Positions 29,553 to 38,102 are shown, counted from the first letter of the stretch. The stretch: 64,000 nucleotides of DNA from Pseudomonadota bacterium (GCA_963205335.1 CAUJIM010000098.1:1-64000); one strand, 5' to 3'. A program made the numbers and translations. Notes: generated by a model from the sequence alone, not told the origin.

Positions 29553-29568
29553 TTGCCGGAGATGCCCC

Positions 29569-31128
29569 ATGAATTCATCCAACCTGTTCAGCGCCCTGCG
29601 CGCCGCCTTTCCCCAGGACCTGGACGCCACCGCCGTCTTCGCCACCGCGCCCGACGGCGCGCCGCTCAACTACTCCTGGCGCGACCTCGACCGCGCCAGC
29701 GCCTGCATCGCCAACCTGCTGGCGTCCCTTGACCTGCCCGCGTCCAGCCGCATCGCGGTGCAGGTGGAGAAGTCGGTCGAGGCCATGCTGCTGTACCTCG
29801 CGGTGCTGCGCGCGGGCCATGTCTTTCTGCCGCTGAACACCGCCTACCAGAAGGCCGAGATCGAGTACTTCATCGGCAACGCCGAGCCCGCGGTGGTGGT
29901 CTGCTCGCCGGAGAACTTCGGCTGGGTCTCCAAGATCGCCTTCCAGGCCGGCACCAAGAGCGTCTTCACGCTCGGCACCGAGCGCGACGGCAGCCTGCTG
30001 GAGCGCGCCGCGCACTGCAGCGACGTGCACGCGCCGGTGGCGCGCGGCAGGGACGACATGGCCGCCATCCTCTACACCAGCGGCACCACGGGGCGCAGCA
30101 AGGGCGCGATGCTCACGCACGGCAACCTGCTCTCCAACGCGCTGGTGCTCAAGGACTACTGGGGCTGGCAGGCGGACGACGTGCTGATCCATGCGCTGCC
30201 GATCTACCACGCGCACGGCCTGTTCGTCGGCGTGCACGGCGCGCTGATCAACGGCAGCCCCATGGTCTGGTTCAACAAGTTCAACCCCAGGGCCGCGATC
30301 GCCGCCTTCCCGCGCGCCACGGTCTTCATGGGCGTGCCCACGCTGTACGTGCGCATGCTGGCCGAACCCGCGCTCACGCGCCAGGCGGCGGCGCACATGC
30401 GCCTGTTCATCTCGGGCTCGGCGCCGCTGCTGGTCGATACCTTCGCCGCCTGGCAGGAGCGCACCGGCCACACCATCCTGGAGCGCTACGGCATGAGCGA
30501 GACGGTGATGCTCTGCTCCAACCCCTACCGCGCCGACGCGCGCTACCAGGGGCAGAGCGAGCGCCGCGGCGGCACCGTCGGCTTTCCGCTGCCCGGCACC
30601 GGGCTGCGCGTAGTGGACGACGCGGGCGCGGTCTTGCCCGCGGGCGAGATCGGCCACATCCAGGTGCGCGGGCCCAGCGTGTTCAAGGGCTATTGGCGCA
30701 TGCCCGAGAAGACCGCGCAGGAGTTCGCCGAAGGCGGCTGGTTCAAGACCGGCGACGTAGGGCAGCAGGACGCGCGCGGCTACGTCACCATCGTCGGGCG
30801 CAGCAAGGACCTGATCATCAGCGGCGGCTTCAACGTCTACCCGGCCGAGATCGAGAGCTTCATCAACGAACTGCCCGGCGTGGCCGAGAGCGCGGTGGTC
30901 GGCGTGCCGCACGCCGATTTCGGCGAGGTCGGCGTGGCCGTGGTCGTGCCGCGCGCCGGCGCCCGGCCCGATGCCGCGGCCATCGTCGCCCGGCTCAGGG
31001 ACACGCTGGCGCACTTCAAGGTGCCCAGGCGCTGCTTCGTCGCGGATGCGCTGCCGCGCAACACCATGGGCAAGGTGCAGAAGAACCTGCTGCGCGAGCA
31101 GTACCGCGATCTGTTCCTGAAAGCATAG
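29569..31128 (+). CDS. matB: malonyl-CoA synthetase
   Basis: A 519-residue acyl-CoA synthetase of the ANL superfamily. The P-loop AILYTSGTTGRSKGAMLTHGN (from about residue 167), YGMSET, GGWFKTGD and the C-terminal lysine motif NTMGKVQKNLLREQ are intact, and the acyl-site context IYHAHGLFVGVHGAL fits MatB. It activates malonate to malonyl-CoA for the decarboxylase encoded upstream. The gene is markedly more GC-rich at third positions than the seven genes before it. Its stop codon TAG (31126-31128) falls inside a palindromic repeat copy. Confidence 0.92.
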   Translation: MNSSNLFSALRAAFPQDLDATAVFATAPDGAPLNYSWRDLDRASACIANLLASLDLPASSRIAVQVEKSVEAMLLYLAVLRAGHVFLPLNTAYQKAEIEYFIGNAEPAVVVCSPENFGWVSKIAFQAGTKSVFTLGTERDGSLLERAAHCSDVHAPVARGRDDMAAILYTSGTTGRSKGAMLTHGNLLSNALVLKDYWGWQADDVLIHALPIYHAHGLFVGVHGALINGSPMVWFNKFNPRAAIAAFPRATVFMGVPTLYVRMLAEPALTRQAAAHMRLFISGSAPLLVDTFAAWQERTGHTILERYGMSETVMLCSNPYRADARYQGQSERRGGTVGFPLPGTGLRVVDDAGAVLPAGEIGHIQVRGPSVFKGYWRMPEKTAQEFAEGGWFKTGDVGQQDARGYVTIVGRSKDLIISGGFNVYPAEIESFINELPGVAESAVVGVPHADFGEVGVAVVVPRAGARPDAAAIVARLRDTLAHFKVPRRCFVADALPRNTMGKVQKNLLREQYRDLFLKA

Positions 31129-31168
31129 CTGCCAGCGCTTGCCAGGAAAGCGCTGGAGCCGGTTTTGA
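31123..31168. repeat. Palindromic repeat, copy 7, spanning the matB stop codon
   Basis: Reverse orientation: GCATAGCTGCCAGCGCTTGC, centre CAGG, then AAAGCGCTGGAGCCGGTTTT. The stem would be a strong hairpin between the convergent matB and uspA-type genes. Confidence 0.8.
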
Positions 31169-31176
31169 CCTGGATT

Positions 31177-31620
31177 TCAGCGCAGCACCAGCACCGGGAT
31201 TTCCGAGTGCGTGAGCACGTTGAGCGTCTCGCTGCCGAGCAGCAGGCGCTTGACGCCGCGGCGGCCGTGCGAGGCCATCACGATCAGGTCGCAGCCGTGC
31301 TTGTCGGCGGCGGCGATCACGGCCTCGGCGACCAGGTCGGACTTGACCACCACGGTCTTGACCATCACGCCCTCGTCGGTGCCGCGGTCCCTGATCTTCG
31401 CCAGCACGGCGTGCGCGTTCTCGGTCCATTCCTTTTCGATGCGCGTGATGCTCGTCCGGTCGATGGGCAGGCCGCCGTCGAAGTAGTTGCGCGGGTAGCG
31501 CGGCACCACCTTGAGCGCCACCACCTTGGCGCCGCAGAGCGCGGCGAGCGACAGGCCGCTGGCCACGGCCTTGTCCGACAGGCGGGAACCGTCGGACGCG
31601 ATGAGGATGTTTTTGTACAT
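31177..31620 (-). CDS. universal stress protein, UspA family
   Basis: A 147-residue single-domain Usp. The N-terminal strand MYKNILIASDGSRLSDKAV and the C-terminal ATP-binding signature ASHGRRGVKRLLLGSETLNVLTHSEIPVLVLR (G-2x-G-9x-GS form) indicate an ATP-binding Usp. Cytosolic, stress-induced, role unspecific. ATG 31620 (MYKN) is preceded by AAGGA at a good distance; an in-frame upstream ATG at 31638 would include that site and is rejected. It is divergent from dsbB with a 133-bp shared promoter region. Confidence 0.92.
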   Translation of the reverse strand: MYKNILIASDGSRLSDKAVASGLSLAALCGAKVVALKVVPRYPRNYFDGGLPIDRTSITRIEKEWTENAHAVLAKIRDRGTDEGVMVKTVVVKSDLVAEAVIAAADKHGCDLIVMASHGRRGVKRLLLGSETLNVLTHSEIPVLVLR

Positions 31621-31753
31621 GAGAGGATTTCCTTGCAAAAGGGTTGAACTCCGTGCCCGGGGCGGGCTCTGTCAGAACCGTCGGGCATTGTGGCCGATGA
31701 TCGGGTGCCTGGCATGCTCCTGCCGGCCCGCGGCCAGGCCGCTTTGCGAGAGG

Positions 31754-32278
31754 ATGGATGTGCTGTTGAACGAAATCGATCATGCCCCGCGCCGGGTGCT
31801 GGCGCTGGTGAGCGCCGCCTGCGTGGCGCTGCTGGCCTTCGGGCTGTACCTGCAGTACGGCCAGGGGCTGGAGCCGTGCCCCATGTGCATCGTGCAGCGC
31901 TACGCGCTGATCGGCGTGGCCGTCTTCGCCGGCCTTGCCGCCAGCTGCCGGGGCAACGCCTGGCGCGTCGCCTGGAGCCTGCCGGCGCTGGCGATGGCCG
32001 GGTTCGGCGCCTTCGTCGCGGCGCGCCAGAGCTGGCTGCAGTGGTACCCGCCCCAGGTCGCCACCTGCGGGCGCGACTTCTACGGCATGATCGAAAACTA
32101 CCCGATCAGCCGCGCCATCCCCATGATCTTCCGCGGGTCGGGCGACTGCACCGCGGTGGACTGGCGCTTCCTCGGCGGCTCGATCGCCAACTGGTCCTTC
32201 GTCTGCTTCGCGCTGATCGCGCTCGTGCTGGCCGCGCTGCTGGCGCGCGCGGCCGCCGCGCGGCGCTCCGTGAATTGA
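31754..32278 (+). CDS. dsbB: disulfide bond formation protein B
   Basis: A 174-residue inner-membrane quinone reductase with four transmembrane helices that reoxidises DsbA. The first cysteine pair is in GLEPCPMCIVQRYAL and the second in VATCGRD and GSGDCTAVDW, as in DsbB/DsbI. The start is ATG 31754, but the GAGAGGA ribosome-binding site (31748-31754) runs into it, so GTG 31760 (two codons later) may be the real start. The leuA leader follows 28 bp after its stop codon. Confidence 0.92.
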   Translation: MDVLLNEIDHAPRRVLALVSAACVALLAFGLYLQYGQGLEPCPMCIVQRYALIGVAVFAGLAASCRGNAWRVAWSLPALAMAGFGAFVAARQSWLQWYPPQVATCGRDFYGMIENYPISRAIPMIFRGSGDCTAVDWRFLGGSIANWSFVCFALIALVLAALLARAAAARRSVN

Positions 32279-32306
32279 AGCGCCGAACTGTGCTACATTG
32301 CGCGCC

Positions 32307-32360
32307 ATGAACGCTGTTGCGCTGCTGCTACTGTCATCCCCCGACGGGCGGAGAAGCTAG
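32307..32360 (+). CDS. leuL: leuA leader peptide
   Basis: A 17-codon open frame encoding MNAVALLLLSSPDGRRS, with four consecutive leucine codons (CTG CTG CTA CTG), ends 21 bp before a terminator hairpin that precedes leuA. This is the classical layout of transcription attenuation: scarce charged leucyl-tRNA stalls the ribosome on the leucine run and prevents terminator formation. A TGCTACATT extended -10 at 32291-32299 would place the transcription start at or next to the ATG, so the leader is probably translated from a leaderless transcript; that part is inference. Confidence 0.85.
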   Translation: MNAVALLLLSSPDGRRS

Positions 32361-32381
32361 AGCGCACGCACGCTTTCTTTC

Positions 32382-32413
32382 AAGGGCCCGCATGCAACCG
32401 CAGCGGGCCTTTT
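32382..32413 (+). terminator. leuA attenuator terminator
   Basis: AAGGGCCCGC (32382-32391, one bulged G) pairs with GCGGGCCTT (32403-32411), and a short T run follows. It lies between the Leu-rich leader and leuA and is the regulated terminator of the attenuation system. Confidence 0.8.
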
Positions 32414-32467
32414 GCATTGGGCGTTGCGGCGGCAGGCGGACAGACATGACCACCAGGAGTGCATTCC

Positions 32468-34006
32468 ATGACCGATCGTCTCATCGTTTTCGACACCACC
32501 TTGCGCGACGGCGAGCAATCGCCCGGCGCCAGCATGACGCGCGACGAGAAGCTGCGCATCGCGCGCCAGCTCGAACGCCTGAAGGTGGACGTGATCGAGG
32601 CCGGCTTCGCCGCCAGTTCCAACGGTGACTTCGAGTGCGTCCAGGCCATCGCCCGCACGATCAAGGACTCCACGATCTGCTCGCTGGCGCGCGCCAACGA
32701 CCGCGACATCGCCCGCGCCGCCGAGGCGCTCAAGGACAGCGCCAACGCGCGCATCCACCTGTTCATCGCGACCAGCCCGCTGCACATGGAAAAGAAGCTG
32801 CGCATGACGCCCGACGAGGTGTTCGAGCAGGCTCGCCTGGCCACGCGCTTCGCGCGCAACCTGCAGGGCGACGTGGAGTTCAGCGCCGAGGACGGCTACC
32901 GCAGCGAGATCGACTTCCTGGCGCGCGTGTGCGAGGCGGTGATCAAGGAAGGCGCCACCACCATCAACATCCCCGACACCGTGGGCTACGGCATTCCCGA
33001 GCTCTACGGCAACTTCATCAAGACCCTGCGCGAGAAGGTGCCCAACAGCGACAAGGCCGTCTGGAGCGTGCACTGCCACAACGACCTGGGCATGGCCGTG
33101 GCCAACAGCCTGGCGGGCGTGAAGATCGGCGGCGCGCGCCAGGTGGAGTGCACCATCAACGGCCTGGGCGAGCGCGCGGGCAACTGCTCGCTCGAGGAGG
33201 TGGTGATGGCGGTGAAGACGCGCAAGGACTACTTCGGCCTGCAGGTGGGCATAGACACCTCGCAAATCCTCGCGGCCAGCAAGCTGGTCAGCAGCACGAC
33301 CGGTTTCGTGGTGCAGCCGAACAAGGCGGTGGTCGGCGCCAACGCCTTCGCCCATGCCAGCGGCATCCACCAGGACGGCGTGCTCAAGGCGCGCGACACC
33401 TACGAGATCATGCGTGCCGAGGACGTGGGCTGGAGCGCCAACAAGATCGTGCTGGGCAAGCTCAGCGGGCGCAACGCCTTCAAGCAGCGCCTGCAGGAGC
33501 TCGGCGTCGAACTCGATTCCGAGGCCGAAATCCTCGCCGCCTTCGCGCGCTTCAAGGAGCTGGCCGATCGCAAGAGCGAGATCTTCGACGAGGACATCCT
33601 GGCGCTGGTCAACGACAGCGCGCGCGTGGCCGATCACGAGCACTACGGCTTCGTCTCGCTGGCGCAGCACAGCGAGACCGGCGAGCGGCCGAAGGCGGAC
33701 ATCGTCTTCACCATCGGCGGCAAGGAGGTGCGCAGCCAGGCCGAGGGCAACGGCCCGGTCGACGCCTCGCTCAAGGCGATCGAGGCGCACGTCAGGAGCG
33801 GCGCGGAGATGACGCTGTACTCGGTCAACGCGATCAACGGCTCGACCGATGCCCAGGGCGAGGTGACGGTACGGCTGCAAAGCGGCGGCCACGTGGTCAA
33901 CGGCACGGGGGCCGATCCGGACATCATCGTCGCCTCGGCCAAGGCCTACCTGAGCGCGCTCAACCGCCTGCACCACGGCAGCGGCCGGATCGCCGCGCAA
34001 GGCTGA
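32468..34006 (+). CDS. leuA: 2-isopropylmalate synthase
   Basis: A 512-residue LeuA type 1 enzyme that condenses acetyl-CoA and 2-oxoisovalerate, the first step of leucine synthesis. The catalytic [15 protein letters not shown] motif opens the protein; the metal-binding [16 protein letters not shown] and [18 protein letters not shown] motifs follow, and the C-terminal regulatory domain for leucine feedback is present (from about residue 390). ATG 32468 has a CAGGAG site at 32455-32459; GTG 32459 overlaps that site and is rejected. Expression is controlled by the leader attenuator upstream. Confidence 0.95.
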   Translation: MTDRLIVFDTTLRDGEQSPGASMTRDEKLRIARQLERLKVDVIEAGFAASSNGDFECVQAIARTIKDSTICSLARANDRDIARAAEALKDSANARIHLFIATSPLHMEKKLRMTPDEVFEQARLATRFARNLQGDVEFSAEDGYRSEIDFLARVCEAVIKEGATTINIPDTVGYGIPELYGNFIKTLREKVPNSDKAVWSVHCHNDLGMAVANSLAGVKIGGARQVECTINGLGERAGNCSLEEVVMAVKTRKDYFGLQVGIDTSQILAASKLVSSTTGFVVQPNKAVVGANAFAHASGIHQDGVLKARDTYEIMRAEDVGWSANKIVLGKLSGRNAFKQRLQELGVELDSEAEILAAFARFKELADRKSEIFDEDILALVNDSARVADHEHYGFVSLAQHSETGERPKADIVFTIGGKEVRSQAEGNGPVDASLKAIEAHVRSGAEMTLYSVNAINGSTDAQGEVTVRLQSGGHVVNGTGADPDIIVASAKAYLSALNRLHHGSGRIAAQG

Positions 34007-34032
34007 CCGCCGGCTCCAACCGTGTTTCGGGG

Positions 34033-34066
34033 CGACGCTTGCCTGGGGATTTCCATGCAAGCGTCG
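34033..34066. repeat. Perfect inverted repeat after leuA
   Basis: CGACGCTTGC (34033-34042) and GCAAGCGTCG (34057-34066) form a 10-bp perfect stem with a 14-nt loop, 26 bp after leuA. There is no T run, so it is at best a weak terminator; the stem core resembles the GCTTGC/GCAAGC arms of the palindromic repeat family. Confidence 0.6.
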
Positions 34067-34160
34067 TCTCAAGTATGCTGTGCAACATATTGTTCTTGCG
34101 CAGTTTTTTTTGAATCTGTACACTCGCGCCCAGTTTTCCCCCGTAGTTCTGGAGTCTTGG

Positions 34161-35252
34161 ATGCGCGTTCGCTCTCACGCCGCTTCGCGTTGGTTGCGAT
34201 GGATGTTGCCGCTGATGGTGGCGCTGGCCCTGGCGGTCCCCGGGGCGCAGGCCGCGGGCAAGAAGGCGCCGGCCAAGAAGACGACGGCCGCGAGCCAGGC
34301 GCACCGGCCGGTGGCGCGCACGGTGGCCAAGGCGCCGCGCAAGAGCGCCCCCCGGCGCAAGGCGGGCAAGGCCGCGGCGCAGAGTGGTGCTGCACGGGCC
34401 CACGTGGCCGCCGTTCCGGCGGTGCTGTCGGTGGGCCAGAAGATGGGGCTGCACGCTGCGTCCGATCCGCTCGAGCTGGCCTCCAGCGTCGCGCTCGTCG
34501 TCGACCAGGATACGCACGAGGTGCTGCTCAGCAAGAACGACGAGGCGGTGCTGCCCATCGCCTCGCTCACCAAGCTGATGACGGGCCTGCTGGTCTCCGA
34601 GGCCCAGTTGCCCATGGAGACGCCGATCACCATCACGCAGGACGACGTCGATACCGAGAAGGGCAGCCGTTCGCGCCTGGTCGTGGGCGCGACGCTCACG
34701 CGCGGCGAGCTGCTGCACCTGGCGCTGATGTCCAGCGAGAACCGCGCGGCGCACGCGCTCGGGCGCACCTACCCGGGCGGCCTGCAGGCTTTCGTGCAGC
34801 GCATGAACGCCAAGGCGCAGCTCCTGGGCATGCACGACACGCGCTACGTGGAGCCGACCGGCCTGTCGAGCCAGAACCGCTCCAGCGCGCGTGACCTGGC
34901 CCGGCTGGTCGGCGTGGCCTACCACGACCCGCTGCTGCGCGAGCTCACCACCTCGCCCGGCTACGAAGTGGAGGTGGGCCACCGCACGCTGCAGTACAAC
35001 AACACCAATCGCCTGGTGAAGAGCCCGTCGTGGGACATCGGCCTGCAGAAGACCGGCTACATCTCCGAGGCTGGGCGCTGCCTGGTGATGCAGGCGGAGA
35101 TCGCCGGGCGCAAGCTCATCATGGTGTTCCTCGACTCGGCCGGCAAATTCAGCCGCCTGGCCGATGCCGAGCGCGTGCGCACCTGGGTGCAGAAGCTGCC
35201 GCGGGTGAGCAGCGTGTCCGCCCCCGAATCGGCGCCGGCCAGCCGCGGCTGA
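34161..35252 (+). CDS. D-alanyl-D-alanine endopeptidase/carboxypeptidase (PBP7-like)
   Basis: A 363-residue S11-family peptidoglycan hydrolase. After signal peptide MRVRSHAASRWLRWMLPLMVALALAVPGAQA comes a Lys/Ala/Arg-rich linker of about 60 residues, then the penicillin-binding domain with ASLTK (SxxK), SSEN (SxN) and KTGY (KTG). It should cut meso-DAP cross-links in the periplasm. The basic linker (KKAPAKKTTAAS..., RKSAPRRKAGKAA) is unusually long and may tether the enzyme to the envelope. ATG 34161 has TGGAG 6 bp upstream. Confidence 0.9.
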   Translation: MRVRSHAASRWLRWMLPLMVALALAVPGAQAAGKKAPAKKTTAASQAHRPVARTVAKAPRKSAPRRKAGKAAAQSGAARAHVAAVPAVLSVGQKMGLHAASDPLELASSVALVVDQDTHEVLLSKNDEAVLPIASLTKLMTGLLVSEAQLPMETPITITQDDVDTEKGSRSRLVVGATLTRGELLHLALMSSENRAAHALGRTYPGGLQAFVQRMNAKAQLLGMHDTRYVEPTGLSSQNRSSARDLARLVGVAYHDPLLRELTTSPGYEVEVGHRTLQYNNTNRLVKSPSWDIGLQKTGYISEAGRCLVMQAEIAGRKLIMVFLDSAGKFSRLADAERVRTWVQKLPRVSSVSAPESAPASRG

Positions 35253-35273
35253 CCCTGCGGCGCCGCGACGGCG

Positions 35274-36032
35274 CTATCGCGGCGCCATACGGATCGCGCC
35301 GTCCAGGCGGATCACTTCGCCGTTGAGCATGTCATTCTCGAAAATGTGGCGCACCAGCTTGGCGTAGTCCTGCGGCGTGCCCAGGCGGCTGGGGAAGGGC
35401 ACGCTCGCGGCGAGCGCGTCCTGCACCTCCTGCGGCATGCCGAACAGCATCGGCGTGCCGAAGATGCCCGGGGCGATCGTCATGTTGCGGATGCCGCTCT
35501 TGGCCAGGTCGCGCGCGATCGGCAGCGTCATGCCGACCACGCCGCCCTTGGAGGCCGCGTACGCCGCCTGCCCGATCTGTCCGTCGTAGGCGGCCACGCT
35601 CGCAGTGGAGACGATGGCGCCGCGCTCGCCGGTGGCCTCGGGCTCGTTTTGGGCCATCGCCTCGGCGGCGAGGCGGATCATGTTGAAGGTGCCGATCAGG
35701 TTCACCGTGATGGTCTTGCCGAAGGTCGCCAGCGGATGCGCCCCCTTCTTGCCCACCGTTCTTTCCGCCGGGGCGATGCCGGCGCAGTTGACCAGGCCCA
35801 TCAGCTTGCCCAGCGACGTGGCCCTGGCCACGACGGCCTGGGCGTCGGCCTCGCTGCTGACGTCGCAGCGCACGAATGCGCCGCCGATGTCGCGGGCCAC
35901 CGCCTCGCCTTTGTCGGCCTGCATGTCGGCGACCACCACCATGCCGCCGGCGGCGGCCAGCATGCGCGCCGTGCCTTCGCCCAGCCCGGAGGCGCCGCCG
36001 GTGACGATGAATACCTTGCCCTTGATGTCCAT
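35274..36032 (-). CDS. short-chain dehydrogenase (3-hydroxyacyl-CoA dehydrogenase type II-like)
   Basis: A 252-residue SDR. The cofactor loop is [24 protein letters not shown], followed by LVNCAGIAP and the catalytic Ser/Tyr/Lys set ([25 protein letters not shown]). The motif after the Tyr and the [10 protein letters not shown] tail closely resemble type II 3-hydroxyacyl-CoA dehydrogenase (HSD17B10-like) enzymes of fatty-acid and branched-chain breakdown. NAD use is suggested by the Asp at the end of the second strand (VVVADMQ). ATG 36032 gives the family start MDIKGKVF. Confidence 0.88.
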   Translation of the reverse strand: MDIKGKVFIVTGGASGLGEGTARMLAAAGGMVVVADMQADKGEAVARDIGGAFVRCDVSSEADAQAVVARATSLGKLMGLVNCAGIAPAERTVGKKGAHPLATFGKTITVNLIGTFNMIRLAAEAMAQNEPEATGERGAIVSTASVAAYDGQIGQAAYAASKGGVVGMTLPIARDLAKSGIRNMTIAPGIFGTPMLFGMPQEVQDALAASVPFPSRLGTPQDYAKLVRHIFENDMLNGEVIRLDGAIRMAPR

Positions 36033-36078
36033 GGAATACCTCGTTGGGATTGACGTGAACGGCAATTATGCGGGCATG

Positions 36079-36100
36079 AAAAAGCCCGGCGATGCCGGGC
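36079..36100 (-). terminator. Terminator of the iron-binding protein gene
   Basis: GCCCGGC (36084-36090), loop GAT, GCCGGGC (36094-36100), with an A run at 36079-36083 that reads as T on the minus strand. It lies 36 bp after the stop codon of the upstream minus-strand gene. Confidence 0.85.
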
Positions 36101-36136
36101 CGAAGCCTGCCCTGGAGAAGCGCCGGGCGCGCCCGG

Positions 36137-37186
36137 TCAGCGGAAGCCCGCGCGGTCGAGCATCTGCTGCACCTTGACCATGTTGGCGCCGACGGCCGAG
36201 ATGTGGATGGTCTCGCTCTTGAACGGCTGGCCGCCGGTCATGGTGTTGAGCGCCGGGTTGTCGAACTTCACGCCCCTGGCGGCCGGCCACTCGTTGTTGC
36301 CGTTGGCGAAGTAGTTCTGCGCCTCGGGGCTGGCGAGGTATTCGAGGAACCGGATGGCGTTGTCCACGTGCTTGGCGTGGCGCGCCACGGCGCCGCCGGC
36401 GATGTTCACGTGCGTGCCCCACGAATTCTGGTTGGGAAACACCACGGCAACCTTTTCGGCCACCGCCCTGTCGGCGGGCTTGTCCGAACGCATCAGGCGC
36501 GCGAGGTAGTAGCTGTTGCTCACCGCGATCTCGCATTCGCCCGCGGCGACGGCCTTGATCTGGTCGGTGTCGCCGCCCTTGGGCGCGCGTGCCATGTTGG
36601 CCACCACGCCCTTGAGCCAGGTTTCGGCCTGGGGCTCGCCCATGTGCTCGGTGATGGCGCCGAACAGGCTCAGGTTGTAGGGGTGCGAGCCCGAGCGGAT
36701 GCAGACCTTGCCCTTGTTTTTCGGGTCGGCCAGCTTCTCGTAGGTATCGACGTCTTCCCTGGCGACCTTGTCTTTGGCATAGACGATGACGCGCGCGCGC
36801 GTGGACAGGCCGAACCATTCGATGCCGCCGTTGGCGTCCGGCTTGGCGCGCAGGTTGGCGGGAATGGCTTCTTCGAGCACCTTCGAGCGGACCGGCAGGA
36901 ACAGCCCGTCCTTCTCGCCGCGATAGAAGCGCGCGGCGTCGACCAGCAGGATCACGTCGGCCGGCGAGGCGCTGCCCTCGGCCTTCAGGCGGGCCATGAT
37001 GCCCGCATCATCCGCATCGACGCGGTTGATCTTGATGCCGGTGGCCTTGGTGAAGCCGTTGTAGAGGATTTCGTCGGACGCGTAGTGGCGCGCGGAGTAC
37101 AGGTTCACCACCTGTTCCTCGGCGGCCGCGGCTCCTGCCATGGCGATCAGACAAACGGCGAACAATGCCTTGAGGGAAGAAATCAT
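36137..37186 (-). CDS. Fe(3+) ABC transporter periplasmic binding protein
   Basis: A 349-residue type II periplasmic binding protein of the FbpA/FutA/AfuA group. It has signal peptide MISSLKALFAVCLIAMAGAAAA; the mature part starts EEQVVNLYSARHYASDEILYNGFTKATGIKINRV, typical of ferric-ion binders. The adjacent tyrosine pair in EIAVSNSYYLARLM is the expected Fe ligand pair. A Fur-box-like sequence (37228-37246) precedes it. No permease or ATPase gene is present nearby. The transcript ends at the hairpin 36079-36100. Confidence 0.9.
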   Translation of the reverse strand: MISSLKALFAVCLIAMAGAAAAEEQVVNLYSARHYASDEILYNGFTKATGIKINRVDADDAGIMARLKAEGSASPADVILLVDAARFYRGEKDGLFLPVRSKVLEEAIPANLRAKPDANGGIEWFGLSTRARVIVYAKDKVAREDVDTYEKLADPKNKGKVCIRSGSHPYNLSLFGAITEHMGEPQAETWLKGVVANMARAPKGGDTDQIKAVAAGECEIAVSNSYYLARLMRSDKPADRAVAEKVAVVFPNQNSWGTHVNIAGGAVARHAKHVDNAIRFLEYLASPEAQNYFANGNNEWPAARGVKFDNPALNTMTGGQPFKSETIHISAVGANMVKVQQMLDRAGFR

Positions 37187-37227
37187 GCGGGTGCGCGGAA
37201 GGGAGTTGGGAAAGCGCGCATAGTAAA

Positions 37228-37246
37228 TGAAATGCGAATCGTTATC
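37228..37246 (-). promoter_or_regulatory. Fur box
   Basis: AAATGCGAATCGTTATC fits the 19-bp Fur consensus at 13 of 19 positions by eye, with the right half (AATCGTTATC) almost perfect. It lies 42 bp upstream of the ferric-binding protein start, in an AT-rich pocket, and predicts iron-dependent repression. Confidence 0.7.
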
Positions 37247-37292
37247 AACTACGTGCCGCGGGCGCCGGGCGGTGCGTGGCCGGCACCGGAGC

Positions 37293-37320
37293 AAAAAAAA
37301 GCCCGGTCGGAGACCGGGCT
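37293..37320 (-). terminator. Terminator of the phasin gene
   Basis: AGCCCGGTC (37300-37308), loop GGA, GACCGGGCT (37312-37320), preceded by an eight-base A run, i.e. a T run on the minus strand. It lies about 115 bp after the phasin stop codon; no other reading frame is evident in that gap. Confidence 0.9.
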
Positions 37321-37434
37321 TGAAAGGATCCAGAAATTGACATTTCGTGAGGATCCAAGGAGACAACCGAAACGTTGGCGCTATTCTAAGGGTAAACCCT
37401 TTATCTTTTCAAGCGCCGTGTTGTATTCCTGCAA

Positions 37435-37977
37435 TTAACGCTTGCGGCCGGCGGCGGCCACCTTGGTGGCGCTGGTGGTCACGGCGTTGAAGTTGGCTTC
37501 GGCCATGTCGGTGGCTTGCTTGACGGCCTTTTGCACCGATTCGAAAGCGTTGTTGGCGGCGGAGACGGCGCTCTTGAACACGGCGACGGTGGTTTCGGTA
37601 CCGGCCGGGGCGTTCTTGGAGGTGCTGTCCACGAAGTTCGCGAACGTGCGCTGCACTTCGGCGGTCTGGGCTTCGAAGGCCTTGCCGAACTCGGCGCCGG
37701 TGCCCGAAGCGATTTCGTACAGGTGGCGGCTGTAGGCCAGGGTCTTCTCGGCCAGGGGCTGGAACAGGCTGGCTTGCAGCGTCAGCAGCTCTTGCGCGTC
37801 CTTGGCGGACAGCACGGCCTGGGCGTGGGCGTTGGCTTCGGACAGCGCGGCGCGCGAGGCGGTCACGTTGAGTTCGACGAGCTTTTCAACGCCTTCGAAG
37901 GCCTTGTTGGTCAGACCGAACAGGGTTTCGAGGTTGGCCTTGTGGGCGGCCAGCATTTGTTCCTGGGGCAGCGACAT
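37435..37977 (-). CDS. phaP: phasin family protein (PHA granule-associated)
   Basis: A 180-residue helical protein of the betaproteobacterial phasin family (TIGR01841-like): [39 protein letters not shown] near the N-terminus and a Lys/Ala-rich end KVAAAGRKR. Phasins coat polyhydroxyalkanoate granules in the cytoplasm. ATG 37977 (MSLPQEQ) is chosen over an upstream ATG at 38022 because it gives the family start. Two TTGC-centred palindromes upstream (38043-38059, 38103-38117) are probable PhaR repressor sites. Confidence 0.92.
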   Translation of the reverse strand: MSLPQEQMLAAHKANLETLFGLTNKAFEGVEKLVELNVTASRAALSEANAHAQAVLSAKDAQELLTLQASLFQPLAEKTLAYSRHLYEIASGTGAEFGKAFEAQTAEVQRTFANFVDSTSKNAPAGTETTVAVFKSAVSAANNAFESVQKAVKQATDMAEANFNAVTTSATKVAAAGRKR

Positions 37978-38042
37978 GGGATAACTCCTGATCAAAGGTT
38001 TCGCCTTGTGGGCGGGGTTCATGGAACTGCCCTGATCAACTT

Positions 38043-38059
38043 ATGTTGCAGTGCAGCAT
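38043..38059 (-). promoter_or_regulatory. Putative PhaR operator 1
   Basis: ATGTTGC-AGT-GCAGCAT, an inverted repeat with one mismatch, 65 bp upstream of the phasin start. PhaR repressors bind TTGC/GCAA-type palindromes in phasin promoters. Confidence 0.5.
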
Positions 38060-38102
38060 GAATCGAATTATAGGAGCGTTTTGGGGGATTGCAAGCGTTT
38101 TT

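Noticed and set aside
22047..31128. Complete nicotinate degradation pathway
   Set aside because: No nicotinate hydroxylase, maleamate amidase or maleate isomerase genes are present; only the NicX-like and perhaps the hydrolase step match.
37321..37434. Small RNA between the phasin stop codon and its terminator
   Set aside because: A TTGACA and two GGATCC-containing segments are visible, but no convincing -10 or folded structure; it is simply a long 3' untranslated region.
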